Shown: in pieces, positions 42,770 to 50,246 of the stretch
Layout: the number at the start of each line of letters is the position of its first letter
How positions within the stretch are numbered: position 1 is the first letter of the stretch
Source of the DNA: a virus
Strand: one strand, 5' to 3'
Length of the DNA: 64,000 nucleotides
Virus record (IMG/VR): IMGVR_UViG_3300049911_000129
Coordinates: 35,995-99,994 of that record
Made by a program: the position numbers and the translations under genes
Notes under the pieces: generated by a model
Databases searched by the model: none
What the model saw: the letters and a program-made list of their open reading frames with translations, nothing else
What the model was told of the DNA's origin: nothing

Positions 42770-43114
42770 GTGCAGGTCGAGCTGGCGGCGTTCCTGGGAG
42801 TCTTCGCGGCGGCGTGCGCGGTCAACCAGATCTCGCACCTGCTGCTCAACGGCAGCCTGTTCATTTGGCTGCGCCATTGGGCGACCAACCCGGGCAGGGA
42901 GGGTCCGTTCGCGGCCTATACGCGCGGCCTCTTCGGCTGCCGGCTGTGCTTCGCGCAGGAGGTGGCCGCCGTCGTGACGTGGGCGACGCTCGCGCTGGCG
43001 TACTCCGTGGATCCGGGCATGACACCGTGGCAGGGCTGGCTGGGCGCGGCGGTCTTCGGGCCGTTCGCGGTCGGCGGGATAGACTGGCTACTGAACGCTT
43101 GCAGGGAGACGTAG
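42770..43114 (+). CDS. Membrane protein, DUF1360-like
   Basis: 114 residues, GTG start. Hydrophobic segments at about 4-20, 58-76 and 85-105. G-C-R-L-C-F-A-Q-E-V between the first two resembles the Cys pair of DUF1360 proteins. Function unknown. Confidence 0.6.
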   Translation: MQVELAAFLGVFAAACAVNQISHLLLNGSLFIWLRHWATNPGREGPFAAYTRGLFGCRLCFAQEVAAVVTWATLALAYSVDPGMTPWQGWLGAAVFGPFAVGGIDWLLNACRET

Positions 43115-43115
43115 A

Positions 43116-43397
43116 ATGAACCCACTACCATCTGGCGCGCTAGGCCTACCGGTACTGGTGACGTGGCGGGACTCGGCCGAGTACAAGCTCGAGTGGCGGT
43201 CGCAGGACGCGCTGCACGACATGACGCTTGCGACCATCGAGACCGTCGGGTTCCTGGTCTTGGTGCGCGGCGCCGGCGATCAGCAGGACTCCATCGTCTT
43301 GGCCTCCGACCGCGACGGGCACGGCGACTGGAAGAACTTCACCGTCATCCCGGCCGAGAGCATTGTGGGGCTGCGTGTGCTGGAGACCAGGGACTGA
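43116..43397 (+). CDS. Unknown 93-residue protein
   Basis: Starts one base after the previous stop. Beta-rich sequence with short charged turns. No family recognised. Confidence 0.65.
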   Translation: MNPLPSGALGLPVLVTWRDSAEYKLEWRSQDALHDMTLATIETVGFLVLVRGAGDQQDSIVLASDRDGHGDWKNFTVIPAESIVGLRVLETRD

Positions 43398-43400
43398 ACG

Positions 43401-43712
43401 TTGGAGCGTAACCTAGTCAGGTTCAAGAGGGACGGCCGCATAGTCGGCCGGATAGACGCGGACGGGGTTCTGCACTGGACGGACTTCGAGTCGATGCAGC
43501 AGTTCTGCGCGCAGATGCTGACCGGGAGCATGCTCGAGTCTATGCGGCGCGGGCCGGTGACCGAGGTCGTGGCGACGGCGGCCTTCGAGATAGACTTTCG
43601 ATCCGTGGGCGTCGCCGGCGACGGCTCGAAGGCAAGCGTCTCGATCGGGTTCGACGTGGAGGACAGGGTGGAGCTTCCGCGGCCGGAGGAGGTCGCCGAT
43701 GCCGATCTATGA
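43401..43712 (+). CDS. Unknown 103-residue protein
   Basis: TTG start. Beta-type start (R-F-K-R-D-G-R-I-V-G-R-I) and end. No family recognised. Confidence 0.6.
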   Translation: MERNLVRFKRDGRIVGRIDADGVLHWTDFESMQQFCAQMLTGSMLESMRRGPVTEVVATAAFEIDFRSVGVAGDGSKASVSIGFDVEDRVELPRPEEVADADL

Positions 43713-43893
43713 CTTCAGGTGTGAGATCTGCCACCATGTATTCGACAAGCTGACGGCGTGGGATGTCAAGCGGGTTGCGTGTCCGGAGTGTCATGGTGTG
43801 TCCGTGCGCATGCCGGTGCCGACTTCGCCGCCGGTGGCCATCTTCAAGGCCGGGGGATTCACGCGCTCTAGCACGAACGGTGGGCGGCGGTGA
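43699..43893 (+). CDS. FmdB-type zinc-ribbon protein
   Basis: 64 residues. M-P-I-Y-D-F-R-C-E-I-C with C-P-E-C 20 residues later is the classic FmdB ribbon. Seen in several phages near structural genes; role unclear, perhaps transcription or scaffold related. Confidence 0.75.
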   Translation: MPIYDFRCEICHHVFDKLTAWDVKRVACPECHGVSVRMPVPTSPPVAIFKAGGFTRSSTNGGRR

Positions 43894-44783
43894 CCGAGGA
43901 CCGCGAGCCGTACGAGTCGTATGAGGCCCTGGCGCGCGGGCCCATGGAGGGCACCGGGTACTTCAACTGCCCGGTGTGCACATACATGAAGCAGGCGCGT
44001 GGGCCCGATGTCCAGATCCTGTTGGATCGGCGCCACTCGCTGTCGAGGCCGCCGGGGTCGGGTATGGTGACGGCCGTGACGCGCAAGCACATGCCGGTCG
44101 ACCTGGATCCCGCGAGGGCGCGCGCCGAGGAGCTGTTGGTTCTGTACGCCGAGAAGCACCGGCTGCCTGGCATGCTGGACGGGCGTCCGGCGCAGGGGCT
44201 GTATTCGCACTGGCGCGCGTGCTGGGTGCCGATCAACAACCTGGCCATCCCCACGTTTCCGCACGAGCTGGCGGGCATGATGGCCTACGAGACGCAGCAG
44301 GCCGTGGAGTGGTTCCATGACCGGTCGCACGTGCTGGTCGGGGATTCGACCGTCCGCTCGATACCGGACGACGAGGTTGACGAGCGCATAGCCGGGATGC
44401 AGTACGCGATAGACAAGGAGGTCATGAGGATCGACCACGGTGGTGTCATATCTGACTACGTGGACCCCGAGACGATGGTCGGCTACGGGACGTTCCACGA
44501 CTGGTACGGGGCGGCGGCGGGCGAGGAGGGCGCGACGCTTAGGTACGACCTGGCTGCGATGCCGCGCGAGAGGCAGAGGGCGCTGGTCGAGCGGTGGGAG
44601 AGGGCCCACCTAGACTTCCTGGCGGCGCACCAGGACATCGGGTACGACCGGGACTACGGGTACCTTAGGCGGCCGTTCAGGGTCTTCGACCGGCCACCGG
44701 TCGTTAAGCAGACGCCGACGGTCTCGATGTGGCCGGACGCGGCGCGGTGGACCATCTACGGGACCGGCGATCTGGAGTACTGA
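43890..44783 (+). CDS. Unknown 297-residue protein
   Basis: GTGA overlap with the FmdB-like gene. Early C-P-V-C near residue 27, many His/Trp, a helical middle. The pattern does not match a known family. Perhaps a structural protein by position. Confidence 0.65.
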   Translation: MTEDREPYESYEALARGPMEGTGYFNCPVCTYMKQARGPDVQILLDRRHSLSRPPGSGMVTAVTRKHMPVDLDPARARAEELLVLYAEKHRLPGMLDGRPAQGLYSHWRACWVPINNLAIPTFPHELAGMMAYETQQAVEWFHDRSHVLVGDSTVRSIPDDEVDERIAGMQYAIDKEVMRIDHGGVISDYVDPETMVGYGTFHDWYGAAAGEEGATLRYDLAAMPRERQRALVERWERAHLDFLAAHQDIGYDRDYGYLRRPFRVFDRPPVVKQTPTVSMWPDAARWTIYGTGDLEY

Positions 44784-44785
44784 GC

Positions 44786-44974
44786 ATGCGTAAAGATCTT
44801 CGACAGCGGGCGGCGCGGGTGCGCCACGCGCTGTTCGGGCACGGGACGGTAGTCGCGTACCCACCATCGACTGGATCCGCCCTCGGGGTGTTCCTCGAAG
44901 GGGCGCTGTTCTGCCGGTGCGGACATCGGCTCGGGTGGTGGGACGCCGACGGGGGCTGGCACAAGACTAAGTGA
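44786..44974 (+). CDS. Small protein (62 aa) with C-x-C
   Basis: Basic start, then a beta-like segment with C-R-C-G-H. No family recognised. Confidence 0.55.
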   Translation: MRKDLRQRAARVRHALFGHGTVVAYPPSTGSALGVFLEGALFCRCGHRLGWWDADGGWHKTK

Positions 44975-44990
44975 GAAGGAGGCGACGGGA

Positions 44991-45791
44991 ATGCCACGTT
45001 ACGAAGAGCTAGACAATCACCTCGGGCGCACGGTCAGGGCGATCACGCTCGACGGCAAGCGGATAGAGGGCGAGCTGCAGTCGGTCGCGCACCTAGACGC
45101 CGACGACGCGCTCACCATCGGCAACACAAACATCCGCCTCGGCAAGCTTCAGCAGCTGTTCGTGCTGGAGGACGGGGGGAAGTTCAGGCTGTGGCCTCCG
45201 TACGACGCCAATGTTGGCGACATCGCGGATCCGGAGCCGGCCGAGGTCCAGTTCGACCCCGCGCTCTACGACAAGGCCGTCTCGCTGGTGGGCCACGAGG
45301 TGATCGTGTCCGTTGGGACCGATGTCATCTCCGGCATACTGGAGGCGATAAGCTCCGAGACCGACACGCACGGTCCCTCCATGCACATCAGCCGGGGGGA
45401 GGACCAGCCGACAGTAACCGTCAGGCTCGGGGCCGTGACGAGGATCGGCTGCCCGGATGACGACGAGGTCAAGCCGCCGCCTTTGACGGCGGACGAGCTC
45501 GAGCGCGCCATCCTCCCCGGGGCAGACGACTACCCGTTCGCCGGGAAGGCTAAGCGGAAGGCCAGCATCGAGAAGATAGCCGCTTCGGTCATCAAGGTGA
45601 GCAACGAGTACGACGAGCCGATCATCGCCACCATGGCGGCCGCGGCGGGGTTCTACGGCCTCGACGAGACCGCGGTGAGTGCGGTCCAGGCGTTCATCGC
45701 CAGGGCGCAGGGGGCGGCAGAGGAGGCGCAGTACCCGGCCGATGCGACGGTCGATCCGGAGGACGGCGGGCTGCTCGCTCCACCGGCGTAG
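44991..45791 (+). CDS. Protein with two Sm-like (LSm-type) segments
   Basis: 266 residues, GAAGGAGGCGA site. Residues ~5-60 (H-L-G-R-T-V-R-A-I-T-L-D-G-K-R-I-E-G-E-L) and ~90-155 (L-V-G-H-E-V-I-V-S-V-G-T-D-V-I-S-G-I-L) each follow the strand-turn-strand plan of Sm-like barrels. The rest is helical and acidic. RNA binding or a structural barrel are both possible; the assignment is by pattern only. Confidence 0.5.
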   Translation: MPRYEELDNHLGRTVRAITLDGKRIEGELQSVAHLDADDALTIGNTNIRLGKLQQLFVLEDGGKFRLWPPYDANVGDIADPEPAEVQFDPALYDKAVSLVGHEVIVSVGTDVISGILEAISSETDTHGPSMHISRGEDQPTVTVRLGAVTRIGCPDDDEVKPPPLTADELERAILPGADDYPFAGKAKRKASIEKIAASVIKVSNEYDEPIIATMAAAAGFYGLDETAVSAVQAFIARAQGAAEEAQYPADATVDPEDGGLLAPPA

Positions 45792-45813
45792 GTTTCCATG
45801 CGCCGCGCGATCT

Positions 45814-45824
45814 GATACTATTGC
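45814..45824 (+). promoter_or_regulatory. Weak promoter candidate
   Basis: TGATACTAT with TACTAT at 45816-45821 in a 68-base intergenic gap. Poorer match than the other sites. Confidence 0.3.
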
Positions 45825-45859
45825 AGTGCGGCCGCGGATAGGCCGACTGGAGGGGGCTT

Positions 45860-46255
45860 ATGAGCGTCAACAAGTGTATTGAGCTGCTTAAGGCGGCTGC
45901 CGTGGATGCGGCGCCTGGCAGGACCGCTGACGAGACGGCGACTTCGCTGTGTCTCGCGGCCGAGGTGCACAAGGCGGCGGCCGATGGGCTGACGTCCGAG
46001 GTGCTGCTCGATATGAGGTCCACCCGGTGGTCGAGCCTGACAAAGGCCATCGAGGGGGGCTTCCAGCATCTCATCTCGGTGGACAACGGCGCCGTCTACG
46101 CCGAGCTCTGGGCCAAGGGCGACAACTGGTACGCGGTGACCGGCGCGGGGATCAACCTGATAGACGGCGTCCGCAAGGGCATGAACGCGATCGACGCCAC
46201 GCCGCTCTTCCTGAAGGCGGTCTTCGGCAAGCGGGGGAAGGGCTGCTGCGGATAG
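45860..46255 (+). CDS. Unknown 131-residue protein
   Basis: GGAGGGGG site. Helical first half with several Ala/Glu runs, beta strands around W-Y-A-V-T-G, and a final basic C-C-G. No family recognised. Confidence 0.65.
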   Translation: MSVNKCIELLKAAAVDAAPGRTADETATSLCLAAEVHKAAADGLTSEVLLDMRSTRWSSLTKAIEGGFQHLISVDNGAVYAELWAKGDNWYAVTGAGINLIDGVRKGMNAIDATPLFLKAVFGKRGKGCCG

Positions 46256-46788
46256 TGGGCGAGCCAGTCTGTGTACTGAGCTGCGGGGCCGGCGTATACG
46301 AGATAGCCGACGGGCTGTTTCAGTCGCCGGGGCCCGAGACCGAGGCGGACTGGGTCGCGCTGTGGGCGCTCGCCGACATACTGGTGGATCTCAACGGCGC
46401 GCGCGGGTACGACGTGCCGACCAACAGGATGCTGGTGCGGTGGCCGATCGAGGACGGGCCGCTCCCGGACCTCGACGTGCTGAGGCCGCTGGCCGAGCTG
46501 CTTTCCAGGCTGATGGAGGCCGGGCTGAGGGTGGCGGTGTTCTGCGGTGCTGGGTCCAACAGGGCGGGCCTGGTATGCGCGCTGGTCGCACGGGAGCTAA
46601 GCGGAGTCAGTGGTAGGCGCGCCGCCGACCACGTGCGGGCGCTGAGGCCAGGTGCGCTGATCAACGGAACGTTCAACGCATACCTGCATGCGCTGCCCAG
46701 GCTGGAGGAAGAGTTCTACCACGAGACACGCGGGCCAGAGCAGGCCGCGGAGATAAAGGGGCTGCTGAGCCCCGAGGAGAGCGACTGA
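46255..46788 (+). CDS. Protein tyrosine/dual-specificity phosphatase-like
   Basis: 177 residues, GTG overlapping the previous TAG. The P-loop V-F-C-G-A-G-S-N-R-A-G near residue 98 gives the C-x5-R of Cys-dependent phosphatases (Cys as nucleophile, Arg for phosphate). A following helix and A-D-H-V-R-A-L-R-P fit the fold. An upstream W-P-I-E-D could supply the general acid. Substrate unknown; protein or RNA phosphate are options. Confidence 0.7.
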   Translation: MGEPVCVLSCGAGVYEIADGLFQSPGPETEADWVALWALADILVDLNGARGYDVPTNRMLVRWPIEDGPLPDLDVLRPLAELLSRLMEAGLRVAVFCGAGSNRAGLVCALVARELSGVSGRRAADHVRALRPGALINGTFNAYLHALPRLEEEFYHETRGPEQAAEIKGLLSPEESD

Positions 46789-46789
46789 C

Positions 46790-47458
46790 ATGATTAGCTT
46801 CTTGAGGCGTGCGCTCGCGAAGGCTAAGAAGGAGACAGAGGAGACCGGCACCACGTTCGAGGACCTGTGGGAGCCGGGCGACTCGGTCGAGCCGACCGAC
46901 AGCATCTACACCGACGAGACGGAGGACCCTGACGAGGAGTACGCCGAGGTCCACGACGTGGGCGACATCGACGTCGCCGGTAAGGTGCCGGAGGTGGTCA
47001 AGAAGGGCGGCCTGGCGGGGGACATCTTCGAGACCATCCGCGACCTGAAGGAGGCCCAGGCGTCGCTCGCCGAGATCGGCGACTCTCTGGACAACGTGGG
47101 GAAGGCGGCCGCGTGCAAGTCGTGCGGCGGCAGGGTCTCCGGCACGCAGAGGCAGCTGTACCGGCGCCTGATGGCGCAGCGCGGATGGACGCCCGAGAGC
47201 CACCGCGGCTTCTGGTCGAAGATCTCGTCCGGCCTCGAGAAGGACGGCCCTGGTGGGCATAGGGCGTGCGTCGGGCGCATGGAGGGCAAGGTCGACGACC
47301 CGCATGCGTTCTGCGCGTGGGCCGAGGCCGAGTCCACGGGCCAGTGGCCGTCGGAGAAGAAGAGGCTCGATCGCGCGGTGCGCAACGTGCGCAAGGCGTC
47401 GGCCGAGGTCTCGAGGCGCGCCACCGAGCTGAGGAAGGCCACAGGGCGCGGGGAGTAG
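46790..47458 (+). CDS. Unknown 222-residue protein with C-V...C-A-W motif
   Basis: Acidic middle, then C-K-S-C and later A-C-V-G-R-M-E-G...D-P-H-A-F-C-A-W...T-G-Q-W-P, a Cys-containing motif seen in some phage head or protease-region proteins. Function unknown. Last gene before the structured RNA. Confidence 0.6.
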   Translation: MISFLRRALAKAKKETEETGTTFEDLWEPGDSVEPTDSIYTDETEDPDEEYAEVHDVGDIDVAGKVPEVVKKGGLAGDIFETIRDLKEAQASLAEIGDSLDNVGKAAACKSCGGRVSGTQRQLYRRLMAQRGWTPESHRGFWSKISSGLEKDGPGGHRACVGRMEGKVDDPHAFCAWAEAESTGQWPSEKKRLDRAVRNVRKASAEVSRRATELRKATGRGE

Positions 47459-47490
47459 AGCCGCCCCGGCGCTCGCGGAACCGCCGCGGC

Positions 47491-47503
47491 GTGGTATAAT
47501 AAG
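47491..47503 (+). promoter_or_regulatory. GGTATAAT promoter before structured RNA 1
   Basis: TGGTATAAT (TATAAT 47495-47500), extended -10, no -35 consensus. Transcription from it would begin about 10 bases before the outer stem of the RNA. Confidence 0.6.
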
Positions 47504-47506
47504 GAT

Positions 47507-47671
47507 GACGCATTGGCAGGGAGGCCAGGGTAAGGGGGCGAGGGCGAAGGACTACTGGTCCTACCTAGTAGCCGTGCCGAAGAGGCACAGGCCCTCCCTG
47601 CGGGCATTCTAGTGCAAAACGGGTAGCTGACCCGATGTAGCCCCCCGCAGGTGTCCAGACGGTCTTCCGTC
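47507..47671 (+). ncRNA. Structured RNA 1 (new family candidate)
   Basis: Outer stem of 9 perfect pairs: 47516-47524 with 47593-47601. Inside are the core GGCGAGGGCGAAG (47537-47549), hairpin P2 (47552-47571, CTACT/AGTAG plus two pairs) and hairpin P3 (GTGCC/GGCAC, 47574-47588). Two further perfect 5-bp hairpins follow at 47620-47634 and 47658-47671; their membership is unsure. The same plan recurs at 51188-51289 with compensatory change. A 35-codon ORF (47505-47612) covers most of it but starts only 4 bases after the -10. Confidence 0.6.
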
Positions 47672-47696
47672 ATCGCCCCTCGAAGAAGGGTACGGT

Positions 47697-48104
47697 ATGA
47701 GGCTAGTGGCAGTCAAGGGGATACTGGTTAGACTGGTCGCTGCGGCGGCCATTTTGGCGTCTGCGGCGCTCGGGAGCGGCTGCTTCGGAGTCACTTCGGA
47801 GTTCCTCCGGGGCTACAGGGACGGTGCCGGTCCGGTCGAGCACGAGATGCACCTGGTCATGGACGTCATCCCGTGCGAGAGCGAGTGGATCTCGGACAAG
47901 GTCAGCCCGGCCTACCAACGGGGGTTGGCGCAGTTTACGGATGGGACATGGGCGGCCTACGCGCGGTTTGGGGCTGAGACGGACTGGCGGGACCCGTACG
48001 AGCAGGGCTGGGCGGTGGCTAACCTACTCAACGGCCTGCGGGACATTGGGCTGGAACCCTGGTCGACGCAGGGGTGGCCATGGTGCTGGTTGGAGGGACT
48101 GTAG
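47697..48104 (+). CDS. Secreted lysozyme/SLT-like endolysin with lipoprotein-type signal
   Basis: 135 residues. Basic N-terminus, hydrophobic stretch (about 8-26) ending L-G-S-G-C, a lipobox-like or signal-peptidase site. The mature part has P-C-E-S-E-W (catalytic-type Glu), G-L-A-Q-F and N-L-L, as in goose-type/SLT lysozymes. An exported endolysin would not need a large holin pore. First of a lysis run. Confidence 0.7.
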   Translation: MRLVAVKGILVRLVAAAAILASAALGSGCFGVTSEFLRGYRDGAGPVEHEMHLVMDVIPCESEWISDKVSPAYQRGLAQFTDGTWAAYARFGAETDWRDPYEQGWAVANLLNGLRDIGLEPWSTQGWPWCWLEGL

Positions 48105-48106
48105 GA

Positions 48107-48370
48107 ATGAAGACCGGTGGCCTATACATCGATGCGGATGGCGTCTCGGTACCGGTGGCGCATAACATCAGGGCGGCCCCTCACGGGGTTCAGGTCAAGG
48201 CGGGCGCGACGTGGGTCCCTGAGAAGCCGGCTGGGCCAGGCGCACGATTCGGTCCGAACGGTGTGGACCCGGGTCGGTCGGTCAACGGGGTGGATCCAGG
48301 CTCGTCGGTCAACGGGCCGCAGGGTCCCGACGGCATCAGGGGTCCCGACGGCGTTAGGTGTGATGACTGA
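48107..48370 (+). CDS. Small protein (87 aa) with collagen-like tail
   Basis: First half beta-type; from about residue 45 there are repeats of G-V-D-P-G-x-S-V-N and G-P-D-G. Possibly a small virion decoration. The Gly-Pro repeats recall the fibre gene at 63413. Confidence 0.55.
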   Translation: MKTGGLYIDADGVSVPVAHNIRAAPHGVQVKAGATWVPEKPAGPGARFGPNGVDPGRSVNGVDPGSSVNGPQGPDGIRGPDGVRCDD

Positions 48371-48483
48371 TGGATAACGACGACGCGGTCGTGTGGTGCG
48401 TGGTCGTCACGTTGACGGCCGCGGCCGTTCTGCTGGCGGGGTGCCTCGCCGCGATCTGGTGGAGCCTCCCGCTCGGGGGTTGA
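48370..48483 (+). CDS. Single-span membrane peptide (37 aa), holin or spanin candidate
   Basis: TGATG overlap. Acidic first five residues, then a 25-residue hydrophobic helix containing a Cys, then a short end. Size and neighbours suggest a lysis role; not proven. Confidence 0.55.
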   Translation: MDNDDAVVWCVVVTLTAAAVLLAGCLAAIWWSLPLGG

Positions 48484-48485
48484 GC

Positions 48486-48818
48486 ATGATAAGGCTGGTG
48501 GCCCAGCTGGCGCGCGGGTTCGCGCGCTACGTTGGTCTGACGTGGATCCTGGGGTTCGGCGGCATGGCGCTAGCGGCCGCCGGTAGGAGGGACCTCGCCG
48601 GACTCATGTGGGTGTCGCTCGGCGCCGGTAGCGTCGGGGTGGCGTTCGACCGCGCGACCGCTGGCGACTTGCATTTTGACAAGGTGCGCCACGGGTCGTT
48701 GACTGAGGAGGAGGTCGACTTCCTGGTTGGTCATCTGCCGTTCCTCGCGCTCGGGCTCCTGGCCTTGGCGGTCGGGGAGGGGCGCAAGTACGGACGGGAG
48801 GGTGGCCGAGAGGCTTAA
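48486..48818 (+). CDS. Membrane protein (110 aa), holin-like
   Basis: Hydrophobic segments near 15-32, 38-52 and 82-96, ending in a charged basic tail, the usual plan of class I holins. Its last 23 bases form the 5' end of tRNA-Ser(GCT). Confidence 0.55.
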   Translation: MIRLVAQLARGFARYVGLTWILGFGGMALAAAGRRDLAGLMWVSLGAGSVGVAFDRATAGDLHFDKVRHGSLTEEEVDFLVGHLPFLALGLLALAVGEGRKYGREGGREA

Positions 48819-48883
48819 GGCGCCGCGTTGCTAGCGCGGAGGTCCGAAAGGGCACGGGGGTTCGAATCCCTCCCCTTCCGCCA
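48796..48883 (+). tRNA. tRNA-Ser(GCT)
   Basis: Acceptor GGGAGGG/CCCTTCC, anticodon loop TTGCTAG, long variable arm, GTTCGAAT T-loop, encoded CCA. Overlaps the end of the upstream membrane-protein gene. Confidence 0.9.
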
Positions 48884-48900
48884 TGAGAGGAGCGGTAGCG

Positions 48901-49041
48901 ATGGCTAACCTATGCGGCAAGTGCAATGGTCCGGCTATCATGAAGATGACGGACGGCAAGGCCACGGTCAAGGTCTGCGCGTACCACTGGCATATGCTGT
49001 CTGGGCAGGGCTGGAAGCAGGTCTACCCGAAGGGGCGGTAG
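48901..49041 (+). CDS. Small zinc-ribbon-like protein (46 aa)
   Basis: ATG with GGAGCGG upstream. C-G-K-C, then C-A-Y-H-W-H, a small metal site. Its last 10 bases are the start of tRNA-Asp, so gene and tRNA share sequence. Confidence 0.6.
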   Translation: MANLCGKCNGPAIMKMTDGKATVKVCAYHWHMLSGQGWKQVYPKGR

Positions 49042-49106
49042 CTCAGAGGCAGAGCGCCCGGCTGTCGACCGGGAGGTCGCGGGTTCGATGCCCGTCCGCC
49101 CCGCCA
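49032..49106 (+). tRNA. tRNA-Asp(GTC)
   Basis: Acceptor GGGGCGG/CCGCCCC, loop CTGTCGA, T-loop TTCGATG, encoded CCA. Confidence 0.92.
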
Positions 49107-49109
49107 AGT

Positions 49110-49199
49110 TGGGGAGTGGCCGAGTCTGGGTTATGGCGACCGTCTCGAAAACGGTTGGTCCGAAAGGGCACGGGGGTTCGAATCCCTCCTCCCCAGCCA
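49110..49199 (+). tRNA. tRNA-Ser(CGA)
   Basis: Acceptor TGGGGAG/CTCCCCA, loop CTCGAAA, long variable arm sharing GGTCCGAAAGGGCAC with the first Ser tRNA, CCA encoded. Confidence 0.9.
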
Positions 49200-49208
49200 T
49201 TATGATGA

Positions 49209-49286
49209 CACCGTCCCGCAACGGACGAGGCTTAGGGCGGTAACCAGTCCGCATGGGAAGCGAGCGGTTGACCAGGGGCGGTGCCA
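49209..49286 (+). ncRNA. Structured element A in the tRNA array, not a standard tRNA
   Basis: Nine-pair outer stem CACCGTCCC (49209-49217) with GGGGCGGTG (49275-49283), one G-T pair, directly followed by CCA. No T-arm consensus. Contains GGACGAGGCTTAG (49223-49235), close to the core of structured RNAs 1 and 2, and a GCGG/CCGC hairpin. The inside fold is only partly clear. Confidence 0.45.
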
Positions 49287-49289
49287 GTG

Positions 49290-49366
49290 GCCGGAGTAGC
49301 TCAAGTGGGGAGAGCGGCTGTCTTGTAAACAGCGGGTTGGGGGTTCGAGGCCCTCCTCCGGCTCCA
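49290..49366 (+). tRNA. tRNA-Thr(TGT)
   Basis: Acceptor GCCGGAG/CTCCGGC, loop CTTGTAA, CCA encoded. Confidence 0.92.
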
Positions 49367-49377
49367 GTATGGTGCGG

Positions 49378-49453
49378 TGCGGGGTGGAGCAATGGTTAGC
49401 TCGGCGGCCTCATAAGCCGTAGGTTGAGGGTTCGAATCCCTCCCCCGCTACCA
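49378..49453 (+). tRNA. tRNA-Met(CAT)
   Basis: Loop CTCATAA, CCA encoded. T1-T72 mismatch and an A11-T24 pair are initiator traits, but the anticodon stem lacks three G-C pairs. Initiator, elongator or lysidine-type Ile cannot be separated. Confidence 0.88.
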
Positions 49454-49456
49454 CAA

Positions 49457-49533
49457 GCCGAGGTAGCTCAGCTAGGTAGAGCGCCTGGTTGAAGGCCAGG
49501 GCGTCGGCGGTCCGATTCCGTCCCTCGGCACCA
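49457..49533 (+). tRNA. tRNA-Phe(GAA)
   Basis: Acceptor GCCGAGG/CCTCGGC, loop TTGAAGG, CCA encoded. Confidence 0.92.
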
Positions 49534-49534
49534 A

Positions 49535-49613
49535 GGGCCCGTAGCTCAGTTGGATTCAGAGCGCCTGCCTTCGAAGCAGGGCGTCGGGGGTTCGAGTCCC
49601 TCCGGGCCTTCCA
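49535..49613 (+). tRNA. tRNA-Arg(TCG)
   Basis: Acceptor GGGCCCG/CGGGCCT with a terminal G-T pair, loop CTTCGAA, CCA encoded. Confidence 0.9.
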
Positions 49614-49614
49614 T

Positions 49615-49690
49615 AGGGGCGTAGCTCAATTGGGAGAGTGCCTGTTTTACAAGCAGGAAGTTGGGGGTTCGACTCCCTCCGCCCCTACCA
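49615..49690 (+). tRNA. tRNA-Val(TAC)
   Basis: Acceptor AGGGGCG/CGCCCCT, loop TTTACAA, CCA encoded. Confidence 0.92.
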
Positions 49691-49691
49691 C

Positions 49692-49766
49692 GGGCCGGTA
49701 GCTTAATGGGAGAGCGGGTGCCCTGCAAGCATTCAGGCGGGAGTTCGAATCTCCCCCGGTCCACCA
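49692..49766 (+). tRNA. tRNA-Ala(TGC)
   Basis: Acceptor GGGCCGG/CCGGTCC, loop CCTGCAA. The G3-T70 wobble in the acceptor is the alanine identity signal. Confidence 0.9.
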
Positions 49767-49779
49767 TCTTAACAAACGT

Positions 49780-49856
49780 GGCTCTCTAGCCCAATTGGTA
49801 GAGGCATCTGCCTTAGAAGCAGATCAGTCAGAGTTCGAATCTCTGGGGGGCCACCA
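49780..49856 (+). tRNA. tRNA with anticodon TAG (Leu), short variable loop
   Basis: Acceptor GGCTCTC/GGGGGCC with several G-T pairs, six-pair anticodon stem, loop CTTAGAA. The variable loop has only about five bases, whereas bacterial Leu tRNAs have a long arm. Shares its D-arm with the tRNA at 50480. Confidence 0.8.
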
Positions 49857-49859
49857 TGA

Positions 49860-49936
49860 GCGCCAGTAGTTCAATTAGGTAGAGCGCCTGCCCTCCAAGC
49901 AGGTTGTTGGGGGTTCGATTCCCCCCTGGCGCTCCA
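49860..49936 (+). tRNA. tRNA-Gly(TCC)
   Basis: Acceptor GCGCCAG/CTGGCGC, loop CCTCCAA, CCA encoded. Confidence 0.9.
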
Positions 49937-49938
49937 GT

Positions 49939-50013
49939 GCGGGGGTAGCTCAGCGGCAGAGCGCCTGCTTGCCATGCAGGAGGTCGTGGGTTCGAGCCCC
50001 ATTCCCCGCTCCA
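49939..50013 (+). tRNA. tRNA-Gly(GCC)
   Basis: Acceptor GCGGGGG/TCCCCGC, loop TTGCCAT, CCA encoded. Confidence 0.92.
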
Positions 50014-50014
50014 G

Positions 50015-50091
50015 AGGCGGGTAGCTCAGTCTGGTAGAGCAACGGCCTTATAAGCCGTATGTCGGAGGTCCGATTCCTCCCCCGCCTACCA
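50015..50091 (+). tRNA. tRNA-Ile(TAT)
   Basis: Acceptor AGGCGGG/CCCGCCT, loop CTTATAA. Reads ATA, a codon host cells often read poorly. Confidence 0.9.
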
Positions 50092-50167
50092 GGGCCGGTA
50101 GCTCAGAGGATAGAGCGGCGGTTTCCTAAACCGCGGGTCGCGGGTTCGAGTCCCGCTCGGCCTTCCA
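50092..50167 (+). tRNA. tRNA-Arg(CCT)
   Basis: Acceptor GGGCCGG/TCGGCCT with terminal wobble pairs, loop TTCCTAA. Starts at the base after the previous CCA. Reads AGG, which is frequent in these phage genes. Confidence 0.9.
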
Positions 50168-50168
50168 G

Positions 50169-50243
50169 AGGCGGGTAGCTCAAAGGCAGAGCAGGGGTCT
50201 GATATGCCTCAGGTTGGAGGTTCGAGCCCTCCCTCGCCTACCA
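50169..50243 (+). tRNA. tRNA-Ile(GAT)
   Basis: Acceptor AGGCGGG/CTCGCCT, loop CTGATAT, anticodon stem with wobble pairs, CCA encoded. Confidence 0.88.
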
Positions 50244-50246
50244 CCC

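Noticed and set aside
47505-47612. 35-codon ORF over structured RNA 1
   Set aside because: Its ATG is only four bases after the -10 box, it has no ribosome site, and the same bases form a conserved set of stems. Kept as an alternative in the RNA entry, not as a gene.
49780-49856. Amber-suppressor tRNA
   Set aside because: The anticodon is TAG, which reads CTA; a suppressor of TAG stops would need anticodon CTA. No sign of stop-codon reassignment: TAG, TGA and TAA all end genes here.
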